A stretch of 41,944 nucleotides of DNA from CAXSEF01 sp050920955 (GTDB lineage Bacteria > Pseudomonadota > Alphaproteobacteria > Acetobacterales > Acetobacteraceae). The position numbers were made by a program, and so were the translations under genes. The stretch is from NCBI GenBank assembly GCA_050920955.1, contig JBPBQS010000272.1:1-41944 (forward strand), in the 5' to 3' direction. Below are positions 15,537 through 23,793 of this stretch, one piece after another; the stretch's first letter is position 1, and each line of letters starts with the position of its first letter. The notes under the pieces were generated by a model. The model saw only the letters and a list, made by a program, of their open reading frames with translations, was not told the origin of the DNA and searched no databases.

Positions 15537-15546
15537 TTGCATGCAA
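15537..15546. promoter_or_regulatory. Palindrome TTGCATGCAA, candidate GntR operator
   Basis: A perfect 10-bp palindrome 67 bases upstream of the gntR ATG. FCD-type GntR regulators typically bind short palindromes of the form TTGnATnCAA or TGTATACA, so this fits both in sequence and in place. Binding by the adjacent regulator is inferred. Confidence 0.5.
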
Positions 15547-15612
15547 ACCTGCCCCGCGCTGCCGGCGGATCTCCCGCGCTCGCCCGCCGGCGGGGGCGCT
15601 TGCTGCCGCACC

Positions 15613-15657
15613 GCAACAAACGGCATGGCCGCCGCCCCGCGGGCGTGGTTTTGTTGC
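15613..15657. promoter_or_regulatory. Spaced inverted repeat GCAACAAA ... TTTGTTGC
   Basis: Arms at 15613-15620 and 15650-15657 are exact 8-bp complements separated by 29 bases. The arms are AT-rich for this genome. It could be a second regulator site or a looping pair; chance is possible. Confidence 0.3.
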
Positions 15658-15676
15658 CGTGCTTGCCGTCCGCGCT

Positions 15677-15705
15677 TTGCAATGGCATCCTGAAGTGAAT
15701 GCAAT
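15677..15705 (+). promoter_or_regulatory. Candidate promoter of the MFS gene
   Basis: TTGCAA (15677-15682) and TGCAAT (15700-15705) are separated by 17 bp, each 4 of 6 matches to the sigma-70 boxes. The same bases contain the half-sites TTGCA and TGCAA of the upstream palindrome, so repressor and polymerase could overlap. Pattern-based only. Confidence 0.3.
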
Positions 15706-15806
15706 CCGCCGCCGCGGTACCCGCCCGCCGGGCGCCGCCGCCAGGCACGCACGGACCGGGCGCCCGCCCAGGAAGAGTCCGGCGTGGACACCAGGGAGCC
15801 ACGCCG

Positions 15807-17087
15807 ATGCGCCTCACGCGCCCCACCGCCAGCGGGAACGTCCTCATCCTGCTGTGCGTGATGTACTTCATCACCTACGTCGACCGCGTCAACGTCAGCA
15901 CCGCGGCCATCGCCTTCAAGGACGAGCTGGGCCTGAGCAACACCCAGATCGGCCTGGTGTTCTCCGCGTTCGGCTACCCCTACCTCGTGTTCCAGGTGCT
16001 CGGCGGCTGGTTCGGCGACCGCTTCGGCGCGCGCTGGGTGCTCACGGGCTGCGGCGTGGTCTGGGCGCTGGCCACCATCGCCACCGGAATGGTCGGCGGG
16101 CTCGCGACGCTGCTCATGGCCCGCGTCCTGCTCGGCCTCGGCGAGGGCGCGACCTTCCCCACCGCGACGCGCGCCATGGCCGGCTGGATGCCCGGCGGCA
16201 AGTCCGGCTTCGCGCAGGGCATCACCCACGCCTCCGCCCGCCTCGGCAACGCGGTCACACCGCCGCTGATCGTGGCCCTGATCGCGCTGGTCACCTGGCG
16301 CGGCTCGTTCGTGGTGATCGGCGTCATCAGCCTGGCCTGGGCGCTGGTGTGGGCGTTCTACTTCCGCGACGACCCGCGCACCCACGCCGGCGTCACCGCC
16401 GACGAGGCCGCCGCCATGCCCGCCTTCCGCGCCGTGGGCCGCGGCAGCCGCGCGATCCCCTGGGGCCCGCTGGTGCGCCGCATGGCGCCGGTGATCTTCG
16501 TCTACTTCTGCTACGGCTGGACGCTGTGGACCTTCCTGTCGTGGGTCCCGCAGTTCATGAAGCACGCCTACAACCTCGACCTGAAGAACTCCGCGCTGTT
16601 CTCCTCGCTCGTCTACGTCGGCGGCGTCGTCGGCGACGCGCTCGGCGGCATCGTCTCCGACGCCGTGCTCCGCCGCACCGGCAGCCTCATCAAGGCGCGC
16701 CGCAACCTCGTGATCCTGGGCATGGCCGGCTCCATGCTGTCCTCGATCCCGATCCTGTTCGTCCACGACCCGGTGCAGGCCGCCCTCTCGCTGGGCGCGG
16801 CGTTCTTCTTCGCCGAGCTGACCATCGGGCCGATGTGGGCGATCCCGCTCGACGTGGCGCCGGCGTTCTCCGGCACGGCGTCGGGGCTGATGAACTCGGG
16901 CTCCGCGCTGGCCGCGATCCTCTCGCCGCTGGTGTTCGGCGTGGTGATCGACGCCACGGGCAACTGGACGCTGCCGTTCCTGGGCACCATCGGGCTGATG
17001 CTCGCGGGCACGGTCGTCGCGTTCACCATGCGGCCGGACCTGCGGTTCGAGGCGCCGGTTGCCGCGGGGGCGAAGGTCACGGCATAG
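15807..17087 (+). CDS. MFS transporter, anion:cation symporter (ACS) family
   Basis: A 426-aa protein with 12 predicted membrane segments. The first helix (NVLILLCVMYFITYVDRVNVS), the signature GGWFGDRFGARWVL between helices 2 and 3, and LLGLGEGATFPTATRAMAGW in helix 4 are typical of the ACS group that takes up sugar acids, tartrate, phthalate and similar organic anions. The ATG at 15807 follows GGGAG; the frame upstream has no transporter similarity. The facing GntR/FCD regulator and the D-2-hydroxyacid dehydrogenase downstream suggest a hydroxyacid substrate. The stop is followed at once by repeat R6. Confidence 0.87.
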   Translation: MRLTRPTASGNVLILLCVMYFITYVDRVNVSTAAIAFKDELGLSNTQIGLVFSAFGYPYLVFQVLGGWFGDRFGARWVLTGCGVVWALATIATGMVGGLATLLMARVLLGLGEGATFPTATRAMAGWMPGGKSGFAQGITHASARLGNAVTPPLIVALIALVTWRGSFVVIGVISLAWALVWAFYFRDDPRTHAGVTADEAAAMPAFRAVGRGSRAIPWGPLVRRMAPVIFVYFCYGWTLWTFLSWVPQFMKHAYNLDLKNSALFSSLVYVGGVVGDALGGIVSDAVLRRTGSLIKARRNLVILGMAGSMLSSIPILFVHDPVQAALSLGAAFFFAELTIGPMWAIPLDVAPAFSGTASGLMNSGSALAAILSPLVFGVVIDATGNWTLPFLGTIGLMLAGTVVAFTMRPDLRFEAPVAAGAKVTA

Positions 17088-17210
17088 GAAGCAAGGTCGA
17101 GGCTCTGCCTCGAGCTCCGCCAAAGGCTGCGCCCTTGGAACGCGTCCCTAAGTAAAGCCAGTCCAGGGCGGCTCGCCCTGGCGGGTCCAGGGCAGAGCCC
17201 TGGCCTTCCT
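17088..17210. repeat. Composite hairpin repeat, copy R6
   Basis: Left module: GAAGCAAGG, stem TCGAGGC/GCCTCGA, linker GCTCCG, stem CCAAAGGC/GCCCTTGG. Centre: CTAAGTAAA. Right module, plus-strand order: stem CCAGGGC/GCCCTGG, linker CGGGT, stem CCAGGGC/GCCCTGG, tip CCTTCC. It sits between the MFS gene and the FAD/Fe-S dehydrogenase gene. Confidence 0.88.
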
Positions 17211-17229
17211 CCTGCAAGGCCGCACCGCA

Positions 17230-20200
17230 TTGGGACACTCCTCCCCCCTCGGCGACCCCCGCCTCGCCGCCCGCCTGCGTCGCGAGCTGCGCGGCGAGGT
17301 GCTGTTCGGCGCCGGCGACCGCGGCCGCTACGCGACCGACGCCTCGATCTACCAGGTCGAGCCCGTGGGCGTGGTCGCACCCCGCGACGCGGACGACATG
17401 GCCGCCGCGCTGTCGATCGCGCGCGAGCACGGCGTGCCCGTCCTGGCGCGCGGCGGCGGCACCAGCCAGTGCGGGCAGACGGTGAACCGCGCGCTGGTGC
17501 TGGACTGCTCCAAGCACATGCGCCGCGTGCTGCACCTCGACGCGGACGCGCGGCGCGTGACCGTGGAGCCGGGGATCGTGCTGTCCCACCTCAACGACGC
17601 GCTGAGGCCGCACGGGCTGTTCTTCCCGGTGGACCCGTCGACGCAGGCGCGCTGCACGATCGGGGGGATGGCGGGCAACAACTCGTGCGGCTCGAAGTCG
17701 ATCCGCTACGGGCTGATGGCCGACAACGTCGCGGGCATCGACGCGATCCTGGCGGACGGGTCGCGGCACCGCTTCGGCGAGGCGGATGCCTCCGGCCCGA
17801 CGCCGCGCGGGCGCGAGACGCAGGGCGCGGACATGCGCGGCACGCCGCACCCGGACAGCGCCACCGCCGGCAGCCTCGCGGGGCCGGCGCTGCACGACGC
17901 GGGGGATGGGACGTTCCGCGACGTCGCGGCGCACGACCCGGCGCTGGCGGCGCTGGTCGCGCGGCTGCGGGCGATCGGGCGCGCGGAGGCCGCCGAGATC
18001 GCGGCGCGCTTCCCCGTGCAGCTACGGCGCGTGGGCGGCTACAACCTGGAGCTGCTCACGCCGGCGGCGCAGGCGGAGCGGCGCGACAACCTGGCGCGGC
18101 TGCTCGTGGGGTCGGAGGGCACGCTGGCGCTGTCGGCGGCGCTGGACCTGCAGTTGGCACCCGTCAAGCCGCGCAAGGTGCTGGGCATCTGCCAGTTCCC
18201 GACGTTCCGCGCGGCGATGGAGGCCTCGCGCCACCTGGTGCGCCTCGACCCGGAGGCCGTGGAGCTGGTCGACCGCACCATGATCGACCTCGGGCGGCAG
18301 ATCGCGATCTACCGCGCCACCATCGACGCCATCGTGCAGGGCGAGCCGGACAGCCTGCTGATCGTGGAGTTCCACGGGCACGACGACGCCACGCTGCTGC
18401 GACAGCTCGGGCTGCTCGACGAGGCGATGGCGGACATGGGGTTCCCGGGCGCGGTGGTGCGCGTCACCGACCCCGCGTTCCAGGCGCGCGTCGCCGAGGT
18501 GCGCGAGGCGGGGCTGAACATCATGATGTCGATGAAGGGCGACGGGAAGCCGGTCTCCTTCATCGAGGACTGCGCGGTGGGGCTCGACGACCTCGCCGAC
18601 TACACCGAGCGCCTCAACGACGTGTTCGAGCGCCACGGCACCAAGGGGACGTGGTACGCCCACGCCTCCGTCGGCTGCCTGCACGTGCGCCCCGTGCTCA
18701 ACATGAAGGACCCCGCCGACGTCGCCACCATGCGCAGCGTCGCCGAGGAATGCTTCGCCCTCGTGCGCGAGTACAAGGGGTCGCACAGCGGCGAGCACGG
18801 CGACGGCATCGTGCGCTCGGAGTTCCACGAGTCCATGTTCGGCGCCCGCATCGTGCGCGCCTTCGAGGCGGTCAAGGACGCCTTCGACCCGGACGGCGCG
18901 CTCAACCCGAACCGCGTCGTCCACCCGCCGCGCATGGACGACCGCACGCTGTTCCGCTACGGCCCGGAGTACGCGGCCGACCCCGCAGTCGTTCCGGAGC
19001 TGGACTGGTCCGCGTGGCCGGGGCCGCAGCGCGGCCTGCTCGGCGCGGTCGAGATGTGCAACAACAACGGGACCTGCCGCAAGTTCAGCGTCGGCGTGAT
19101 GTGCCCGAGCTACCGCGTCACCCGCGACGAGATCGACCTCACCCGCGGGCGCGCCAACACGCTGCGCCTGGCGCTCACCGGGCAGCTCGGCGCGGAGGGC
19201 CTCGCGTCCGACGAGGTCGCGGCCGCGATGAAGCTGTGCGTGTCGTGCAAGGCGTGCCGGCGCGAGTGCCCCACCGGCGTCGACATGGCCAAGATGAAGA
19301 TCGAGCACCTCGCCGCCCGCGCCGCCACCCGCGGCCTGTCGCTGCGCGAGCGCCTGGTCGCGGAGATGCCGCGCTACGCGCCGTGGGCCGCGCGCCTCGC
19401 CCCGCTGGCGAACCTGCGCAACCGCGTGCCCGCGCTGCGGCGCCTCGGCGAGCGCGTCGCCGGCCTCTCCGCCTCGCGCCCGCTGCCCGAGTGGACGCGC
19501 CGCCCGTTCCGCGACGCCGAGGCCGACGCGGCCCCTGCCCCGCGCGGCGACGTGCTGCTCCTCGCCGACACCTTCAACCGCTACTTCGAGCCGGAGAACC
19601 TGCGCGCCGCCGTCCGCGTCCTGCGCGCCGCCGGCTTCCGGGCCATCACCCCGGCCGCCGGCGCGCGCCCGCTGTGCTGCGGCCGCACCTACCTCTCCGC
19701 CGGCCAGGTCGCCCGCGCCCGCGCCGAGGCCGCCCGCACGCTCGCGGCGCTCACGACCGGCACCGCGCTCGGCCCCGACGGCGCCACCGTGCCGCTCGCC
19801 AGCCTGCCCGTCGTCGGCCTGGAGCCGTCGTGCCTGCTCACCCTGCGCGACGAGTTCGCCTCCATGCTCCCCGGCGAGGCCACCGCCGCGCTCGCCCCGC
19901 GCGCCCTCCTGCTCGGCGAGTTCCTGGCGCGTGAGAAGCCCGATCTCGACTGGCGCCTGGACCGCACCGCCCACGTCCACGGCCACTGCCACCAGAAGTC
20001 GTTCGGCGCCTTCCCCGACACGCTCGCCACCCTGAACCGCGTCCCCGGCCTCGACGCCCGCCCGATCGAGTCCTCCTGCTGCGGCATGGCCGGCGCCTTC
20101 GGATACCAGGCCGAGACCCAGGACGCCTCGCGCGCCATGGCCGAGGCCGGCCTCCTCCCCGCCGTGCGCGCGGCGGGGCCCGACGACCTCATCGTCGCCG

Positions 20201-20337
20201 ACGGCACCTCCTGCCGCCACCAGATCGCGGACCTCTCCGGGCGCGTCGCGCTGCACTCCGTCCGCGTGCTCGACATGGCGCTGCAGCAGGCAAGGCCAGA
20301 GGCTCCGCCTCTGGCCTCCGCTCAAGGCTCGCCTTGA
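17230..20337 (+). CDS. FAD- and Fe-S-binding D-2-hydroxyacid dehydrogenase (YdiJ/GlcD-GlcF fusion type)
   Basis: The 1035-aa protein resembles E. coli YdiJ (about 1018 aa). Residues 35-260 form the FAD-binding PCMH domain (LARGGGTSQCGQTV, GGMAGNNSCGSKSIRYG), followed by a GlcD-type substrate domain with YKGSHSGEHGDGIVRSEFHE. The ferredoxin-like part has Cys610/616/625 and the cluster CVSCKACRRECP (Cys670, 673, 676, 680). Two CCG motifs (Cys816-817 and 950-951) match the GlcF-type domain. It should oxidise a D-2-hydroxyacid and pass electrons to the respiratory chain. The start is TTG 17230, the first in-frame start codon. The last ~15 residues come from repeat R7. Confidence 0.87.
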   Translation: MGHSSPLGDPRLAARLRRELRGEVLFGAGDRGRYATDASIYQVEPVGVVAPRDADDMAAALSIAREHGVPVLARGGGTSQCGQTVNRALVLDCSKHMRRVLHLDADARRVTVEPGIVLSHLNDALRPHGLFFPVDPSTQARCTIGGMAGNNSCGSKSIRYGLMADNVAGIDAILADGSRHRFGEADASGPTPRGRETQGADMRGTPHPDSATAGSLAGPALHDAGDGTFRDVAAHDPALAALVARLRAIGRAEAAEIAARFPVQLRRVGGYNLELLTPAAQAERRDNLARLLVGSEGTLALSAALDLQLAPVKPRKVLGICQFPTFRAAMEASRHLVRLDPEAVELVDRTMIDLGRQIAIYRATIDAIVQGEPDSLLIVEFHGHDDATLLRQLGLLDEAMADMGFPGAVVRVTDPAFQARVAEVREAGLNIMMSMKGDGKPVSFIEDCAVGLDDLADYTERLNDVFERHGTKGTWYAHASVGCLHVRPVLNMKDPADVATMRSVAEECFALVREYKGSHSGEHGDGIVRSEFHESMFGARIVRAFEAVKDAFDPDGALNPNRVVHPPRMDDRTLFRYGPEYAADPAVVPELDWSAWPGPQRGLLGAVEMCNNNGTCRKFSVGVMCPSYRVTRDEIDLTRGRANTLRLALTGQLGAEGLASDEVAAAMKLCVSCKACRRECPTGVDMAKMKIEHLAARAATRGLSLRERLVAEMPRYAPWAARLAPLANLRNRVPALRRLGERVAGLSASRPLPEWTRRPFRDAEADAAPAPRGDVLLLADTFNRYFEPENLRAAVRVLRAAGFRAITPAAGARPLCCGRTYLSAGQVARARAEAARTLAALTTGTALGPDGATVPLASLPVVGLEPSCLLTLRDEFASMLPGEATAALAPRALLLGEFLAREKPDLDWRLDRTAHVHGHCHQKSFGAFPDTLATLNRVPGLDARPIESSCCGMAGAFGYQAETQDASRAMAEAGLLPAVRAAGPDDLIVADGTSCRHQIADLSGRVALHSVRVLDMALQQARPEAPPLASAQGSP

Positions 20338-20340
20338 GAG
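20289..20340. repeat. Single-module hairpin repeat inside a coding end, copy R7
   Basis: Tip GGCAAGG, stem CCAGAGGC/GCCTCTGG, linker CCTCCG, stem CTCAAGGC/GCCTTGAG. It is translated as the C-terminus of the FAD/Fe-S dehydrogenase, and its final TTGAG supplies the TGA stop. Confidence 0.85.
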
Positions 20341-20345
20341 TCCCG

Positions 20346-20798
20346 GTGAAAGCCGCACCGCTGCTCCTGCCGCTGCTGCTCGGCGCCTGCGCCGGCCTCG
20401 CGCGCGACGACCAGGGCCGCCTGCAGCCGCAGACCGTGCGCGGACCCTGCAACGCCAAGAAGTTCTTCCTCCTCGGCTTCATCTCCGTGAACGCCAGCCT
20501 CGCCGTCGAGGACACCGGCCAGGCCTGCACCCTTACCATCCTCAACCCCGCGCTCCAGGCCACGCTCAGCGCCGCCCTCGTCACCACGCCGCCCGCCCAC
20601 GGCCACGCCACCGCGGAGCTCATCACCCTCGGCCGCCAGGCGTCGATCTCCTACACGCCGCAGCCCGGCTACACCGGCCCCGACAGCTTCAGCGTCACCC
20701 TCGAGCCCGACGCCATCGGCATCACCTTCGCCGTCACCGTGCAGCCCGCCGGCACGCTGCACATCCCCCCGGACCCCGCGCCCAGGAACCCCGCATGA
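20346..20798 (+). CDS. Small lipoprotein with Ig-like domain, function unknown
   Basis: A 150-aa protein from GTG 20346, chosen because it yields a compact lipoprotein signal (MKAAPLLLPLLLGAC) with lipobox LGAC; a TTG at 20334 would add four residues. The mature part has two more Cys and a C-terminal segment, SISYTPQPGYTGPDSFSVTL, typical of Ig-like or cadherin-like extracellular domains. It should be anchored in the outer or inner membrane facing the periplasm. It starts 8 bases after the dehydrogenase stop and overlaps the PLP-enzyme ATG by 4 bases, so it is firmly within that operon. Its role there is unclear. Confidence 0.7.
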   Translation: MKAAPLLLPLLLGACAGLARDDQGRLQPQTVRGPCNAKKFFLLGFISVNASLAVEDTGQACTLTILNPALQATLSAALVTTPPAHGHATAELITLGRQASISYTPQPGYTGPDSFSVTLEPDAIGITFAVTVQPAGTLHIPPDPAPRNPA

Positions 20799-21913
20799 TC
20801 CAGCCCCCCGCCACCGTCGGCATGCACGTCCGCGACGTCGACACCCCCGCGCTCATCATCGAGCTGGACGCGTTCGAGGCCAACATCGCCCGCATGCGCG
20901 AGCGCGTGGCCGGCACCGGCGTGACCTTCCGCCCCCACTCCAAGACCCACAAGAGCACCGCCATCGCCGGGCTCCAGCTCGACGCCGGCGCCATCGGCGT
21001 GTGCTGCCAGAAGGTCTCGGAAGCCGAGATCATGGTCGCCGGCGGCGTGCGCGACGTCTTCGTCACCAACGAGATCGTGGGCGCCCCCAAAGTCGCCCGC
21101 CTCGCCGCCCTCGCGCGCCACGCGAAGGTCTCCGTCTGCGTCGACGCCCTGCCCAACGTCGCCGAGCTGGCCGACGCGGCCGCCCGCTGCGGCACCACGC
21201 TGCACGTCCTCGTCGAGCTGAACGTCGGCGCGAACCGTTGCGGCGTCGACACCATCGACGAGGTCCTGCTCCTCGCCCAGGCGATCGCCGCCCACGACGG
21301 CCTGCGCTTCTCCGGCATCCAGGCCTACCACGGCCCCGCCCAGCACTTCCGTGCCCGCGACGAGCGCCGCGCCGCCATCGAGGCCGCCACCGCCAAGACC
21401 CGCGCGGCCGTCGACCTGCTCGCGTCGCACGGCCTCGCCTGCGCCACCATCGCCGGCGCCGGCACCGGCAGCCACGAGTTCGAGCTGGCCTCCGGCCTCT
21501 ACACCGAGGTCCAGGCCGGCTCCTACGTGTTCATGGACGCCGACTACGGCCGCAACCGCGACCGCGACGGCCAGTTCGTCTCCGACTTCGCCAATTCCCT
21601 TTTCGTGCTCGCAACGGTGATGAGCGGCACCGTGCCCGGCCGCCGCGTCGTCGACGCGGGCACCAAGGCGCTGTCCACGGACTCCGGCATGCCCGTCGTC
21701 TGGGGCATGGAGGGCGTCGCCTACGTCCAGGCCAACGACGAGCACGGCCGTCTGGAGGTCACCGGCAACGCCGTGCCCGCGGTGGGCGAGAAGATCCGCA
21801 TCGTCCCGGGCCACGTCGACCCCACCGTGAACCTGCACGACTGGTTCGTGGGCATCCGGCGCGACCACGTCGAGTGCCTCTGGCCGGTCAGCACCCGCGG
21901 CGCCCTGTTCTAA
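20795..21913 (+). CDS. PLP-dependent D-threonine aldolase / D-serine dehydratase (DSD1) family enzyme
   Basis: A 372-aa alanine-racemase-like TIM barrel. The opening DVDTPALIIELDAFEANI and the motif RPHSKTHKS, with Lys50 as probable Schiff-base lysine, define the family. The C-terminal metal site reads GHVDPT (His340, Asp342). An HxD pair is the pattern I associate with D-threonine or D-3-hydroxyaspartate aldolases, whereas D-serine dehydratases have HxC, so aldolase activity is favoured. Likely reaction: a beta-hydroxy-D-amino acid splits to glycine plus an aldehyde. The ATG overlaps the lipoprotein stop (ATGA). Repeat R8 follows the stop codon directly. Confidence 0.85.
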   Translation: MIQPPATVGMHVRDVDTPALIIELDAFEANIARMRERVAGTGVTFRPHSKTHKSTAIAGLQLDAGAIGVCCQKVSEAEIMVAGGVRDVFVTNEIVGAPKVARLAALARHAKVSVCVDALPNVAELADAAARCGTTLHVLVELNVGANRCGVDTIDEVLLLAQAIAAHDGLRFSGIQAYHGPAQHFRARDERRAAIEAATAKTRAAVDLLASHGLACATIAGAGTGSHEFELASGLYTEVQAGSYVFMDADYGRNRDRDGQFVSDFANSLFVLATVMSGTVPGRRVVDAGTKALSTDSGMPVVWGMEGVAYVQANDEHGRLEVTGNAVPAVGEKIRIVPGHVDPTVNLHDWFVGIRRDHVECLWPVSTRGALF

Positions 21914-22038
21914 GCAAGCAAGCATGGGCTCTGCCCAAACCCGCAAAGGGTCCGAGGACCCTTTGATCCCTTGACCTAGGGAAGCCATCCAAGGGGCTTC
22001 CCTTGGCGGAGTTTGAGGCGGAGCCTCATGCTTGCTTT
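21914..22038. repeat. Composite hairpin repeat, copy R8
   Basis: Left module: GCAAGCAAGCA, stem TGGGC/GCCCA, linker AACCCGC, stem AAAGGGTCC/GGACCCTTT, GATCCC. The centre is degenerate (TTGACCTAGGGAAG). Right module, minus strand: AAGCAAGCA, stem TGAGGC/GCCTCA, linker AACTCCG, stem CCAAGGG/CCCTTGG. It separates the catabolic block from the polysaccharide block. Confidence 0.88.
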
Positions 22039-22085
22039 CTCGCCCGCCCTGCGCCATCTGGGCGCCCACACCCTGGAAGAGACGG

Positions 22086-23651
22086 TTGCGCAGACACGAC
22101 GGACTGCCCGCGCGCGCCTTCCCCGACCTCACCCGCGCCGTCCCCACCCTGCTGGCCTGCGCCCTGCTCGCGGCGCCGTTCCTGCTCGCCGCGATCCCGC
22201 CGCTGACCGACGTGCCCGGCCACATGGCCGCCGCCACGATCGCGGCGCACGCCGGCGACGACCCGGCGCTCGGCCGCCTCTTCGCGTTCCGCTGGCACCT
22301 CGTGCCCAACCTCGGCACCGACCTGGCCGTCGCCGCGCTGCAGGGCGCGCTCGGCGTTTCCCTCGCGGTCCGGGTCGTGGCCGCGGCCATCCCCGCGCTG
22401 CTCGCCGCCGGCATCCTGCTGCTCGCCCGCACGCTGAACCCGCGCGGCGCGGCGGCGGCGCCCTGGGCGCTGGTGTTCGTCTGGTGCTTCCCGCTGAACA
22501 CCGGGTTCCTCAACTACATGCTCGGCGTCGCCGGCGCCCTGCTCGGCCTGTCCGCCTGGATACGCCTCGACGGCCGCCCCCGCCTGCGCGAGGCGGCGAC
22601 CTGGGCCTACGTGCCGCTGCTGTTCCTGTGCCACGTCGTCGCCGGCTGCCTGTTCGTCCTGCTCGCCGGATCGCGCGAGATCGCACCCCTCGGCGGCCTG
22701 CGCGCGCTGGCCCTCGTGCGCTCGCGCGACGGCTGGCGCAGGCTCGCGCCCCTGCTGCGCCGCGTCCGCCCGCTGCTGTGCGCGCTGCCCATCCTCGTGG
22801 CCTGGCGCCTGGACGCCGCCTCCTTCGCCGGGCGCAACCGCATCAGCCTGCGCGCCAAGGGCGACGCCATCCTCATGATCCTGCGCGACCAGGACATGGC
22901 GCTCGACGTCGCCTCCCTCTGCCTGGCCTGCGCCGTGCTGATCGTCGGCTGGCGGCGCGGCGCCCGCCCGCATCCCGCCGTGACGCCCGCGCTGCTCGCC
23001 CTGTGCGTGCTGTTCGCGGTCATGCCCTCCTCGCTCAGCGGCTCCTCCTACGCCGACGAGCGCCTGCTCCCGCTGCTGCCCATGCTCGCCTTCGCCACCC
23101 AGGACTGGAGCGGCGTCCGCCCCCGCCTCGCCCGCGCCGTCTCCCTGTGCGGCCTGGCGCTCCTCGCCGTGCGCCTGGCCGCCACCGCCGCCGGCTTCGT
23201 CGCCTACGACGCCAGCTACCGCGCGGAGATGGCCGCCCTGCCCCGCATCGCCGAGCACGCCCGCGTCCTCGTGCTGAACACCCGCGAGTGCTCCTTCGCC
23301 CGCCACTGGCGCGGCGACCGCCTGGACCACGTCGGCGACCTGGCCATCGTGTTCCGCAGGGCCTGGACCAACGCGCAGTGGGACGTCGACGGCGCCCACC
23401 TGCTGCAGATCCTCTACCGCCCCTCGCCCGCGTTCTTCGACGACCCCTCCCAGTACGTCTGGCCCGGCACCTGCGGCGGCCTCGCGCACCGCCAACCCAC
23501 CATCCACGACGCCCTCGCAGCCGTGCCCTTCGACGGCATCGACGACCTGTGGCTGATCGACACCGCGCTGCCGGACGGATACCGGAACCCGCGCCTCGTC
23601 GCGCAGTGGCACGACGGGAACAGCACGCTCTACTCGGTCACGCCGCGCTGA
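22086..23651 (+). CDS. Polytopic membrane protein, probable surface-polysaccharide function
   Basis: A 521-aa protein with about 10-11 hydrophobic segments in the first 390 residues and a soluble C-terminal part of about 130 residues. The start is taken as TTG 22086, with GGAAGAG six bases upstream; a TTG at 22032 would start inside repeat R8. The early periplasmic loop PPLTDVPGHMAAA and the helix segment FPLNTGFLNYMLG resemble GT-C-like glycosyltransferase membrane proteins, but no clear catalytic motif is visible. It heads a run of glycosyltransferase and flippase genes on the same strand. No specific function is claimed. Confidence 0.65.
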   Translation: MRRHDGLPARAFPDLTRAVPTLLACALLAAPFLLAAIPPLTDVPGHMAAATIAAHAGDDPALGRLFAFRWHLVPNLGTDLAVAALQGALGVSLAVRVVAAAIPALLAAGILLLARTLNPRGAAAAPWALVFVWCFPLNTGFLNYMLGVAGALLGLSAWIRLDGRPRLREAATWAYVPLLFLCHVVAGCLFVLLAGSREIAPLGGLRALALVRSRDGWRRLAPLLRRVRPLLCALPILVAWRLDAASFAGRNRISLRAKGDAILMILRDQDMALDVASLCLACAVLIVGWRRGARPHPAVTPALLALCVLFAVMPSSLSGSSYADERLLPLLPMLAFATQDWSGVRPRLARAVSLCGLALLAVRLAATAAGFVAYDASYRAEMAALPRIAEHARVLVLNTRECSFARHWRGDRLDHVGDLAIVFRRAWTNAQWDVDGAHLLQILYRPSPAFFDDPSQYVWPGTCGGLAHRQPTIHDALAAVPFDGIDDLWLIDTALPDGYRNPRLVAQWHDGNSTLYSVTPR

Positions 23652-23783
23652 AGGAAGCAGGCAAGGCCAAAGGCTTCGCCTCTGGACTCCACCAAAGGCT
23701 CGCCTTTGGAAACCCTTGCTTAAGTAAAGCCAGTCCAGGGCAGCTCGCCCTGGCGGGTCCAGGGCAGGGCCCTGGCCTTCCTG
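23652..23783. repeat. Composite hairpin repeat, copy R9
   Basis: Left module: GGAAGCAGGCAAGG, stem CCAAAGGC/GCCTCTGG (imperfect), linker ACTCCA, stem CCAAAGGC/GCCTTTGG, AAACCC. Centre: GCTTAAGTAAA. Right module: stem CCAGGGC/GCCCTGG, linker CGGGT, stem CCAGGGC/GCCCTGG, tip CCTTCC. It lies within the polysaccharide gene run, just before a glycosyltransferase gene. Confidence 0.88.
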
Positions 23784-23793
23784 GGGCCCCCGC

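Larger units (their letters stand above)
15471..15806. other. Divergent intergenic region between gntR and the MFS gene
   Basis: 336 bases without a gene. It holds a perfect 10-bp palindrome near gntR, a spaced 8-bp inverted repeat and a candidate promoter for the MFS gene, listed separately. No hairpin repeat lies here, unlike at most other gene junctions in the window. Confidence 0.6.
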
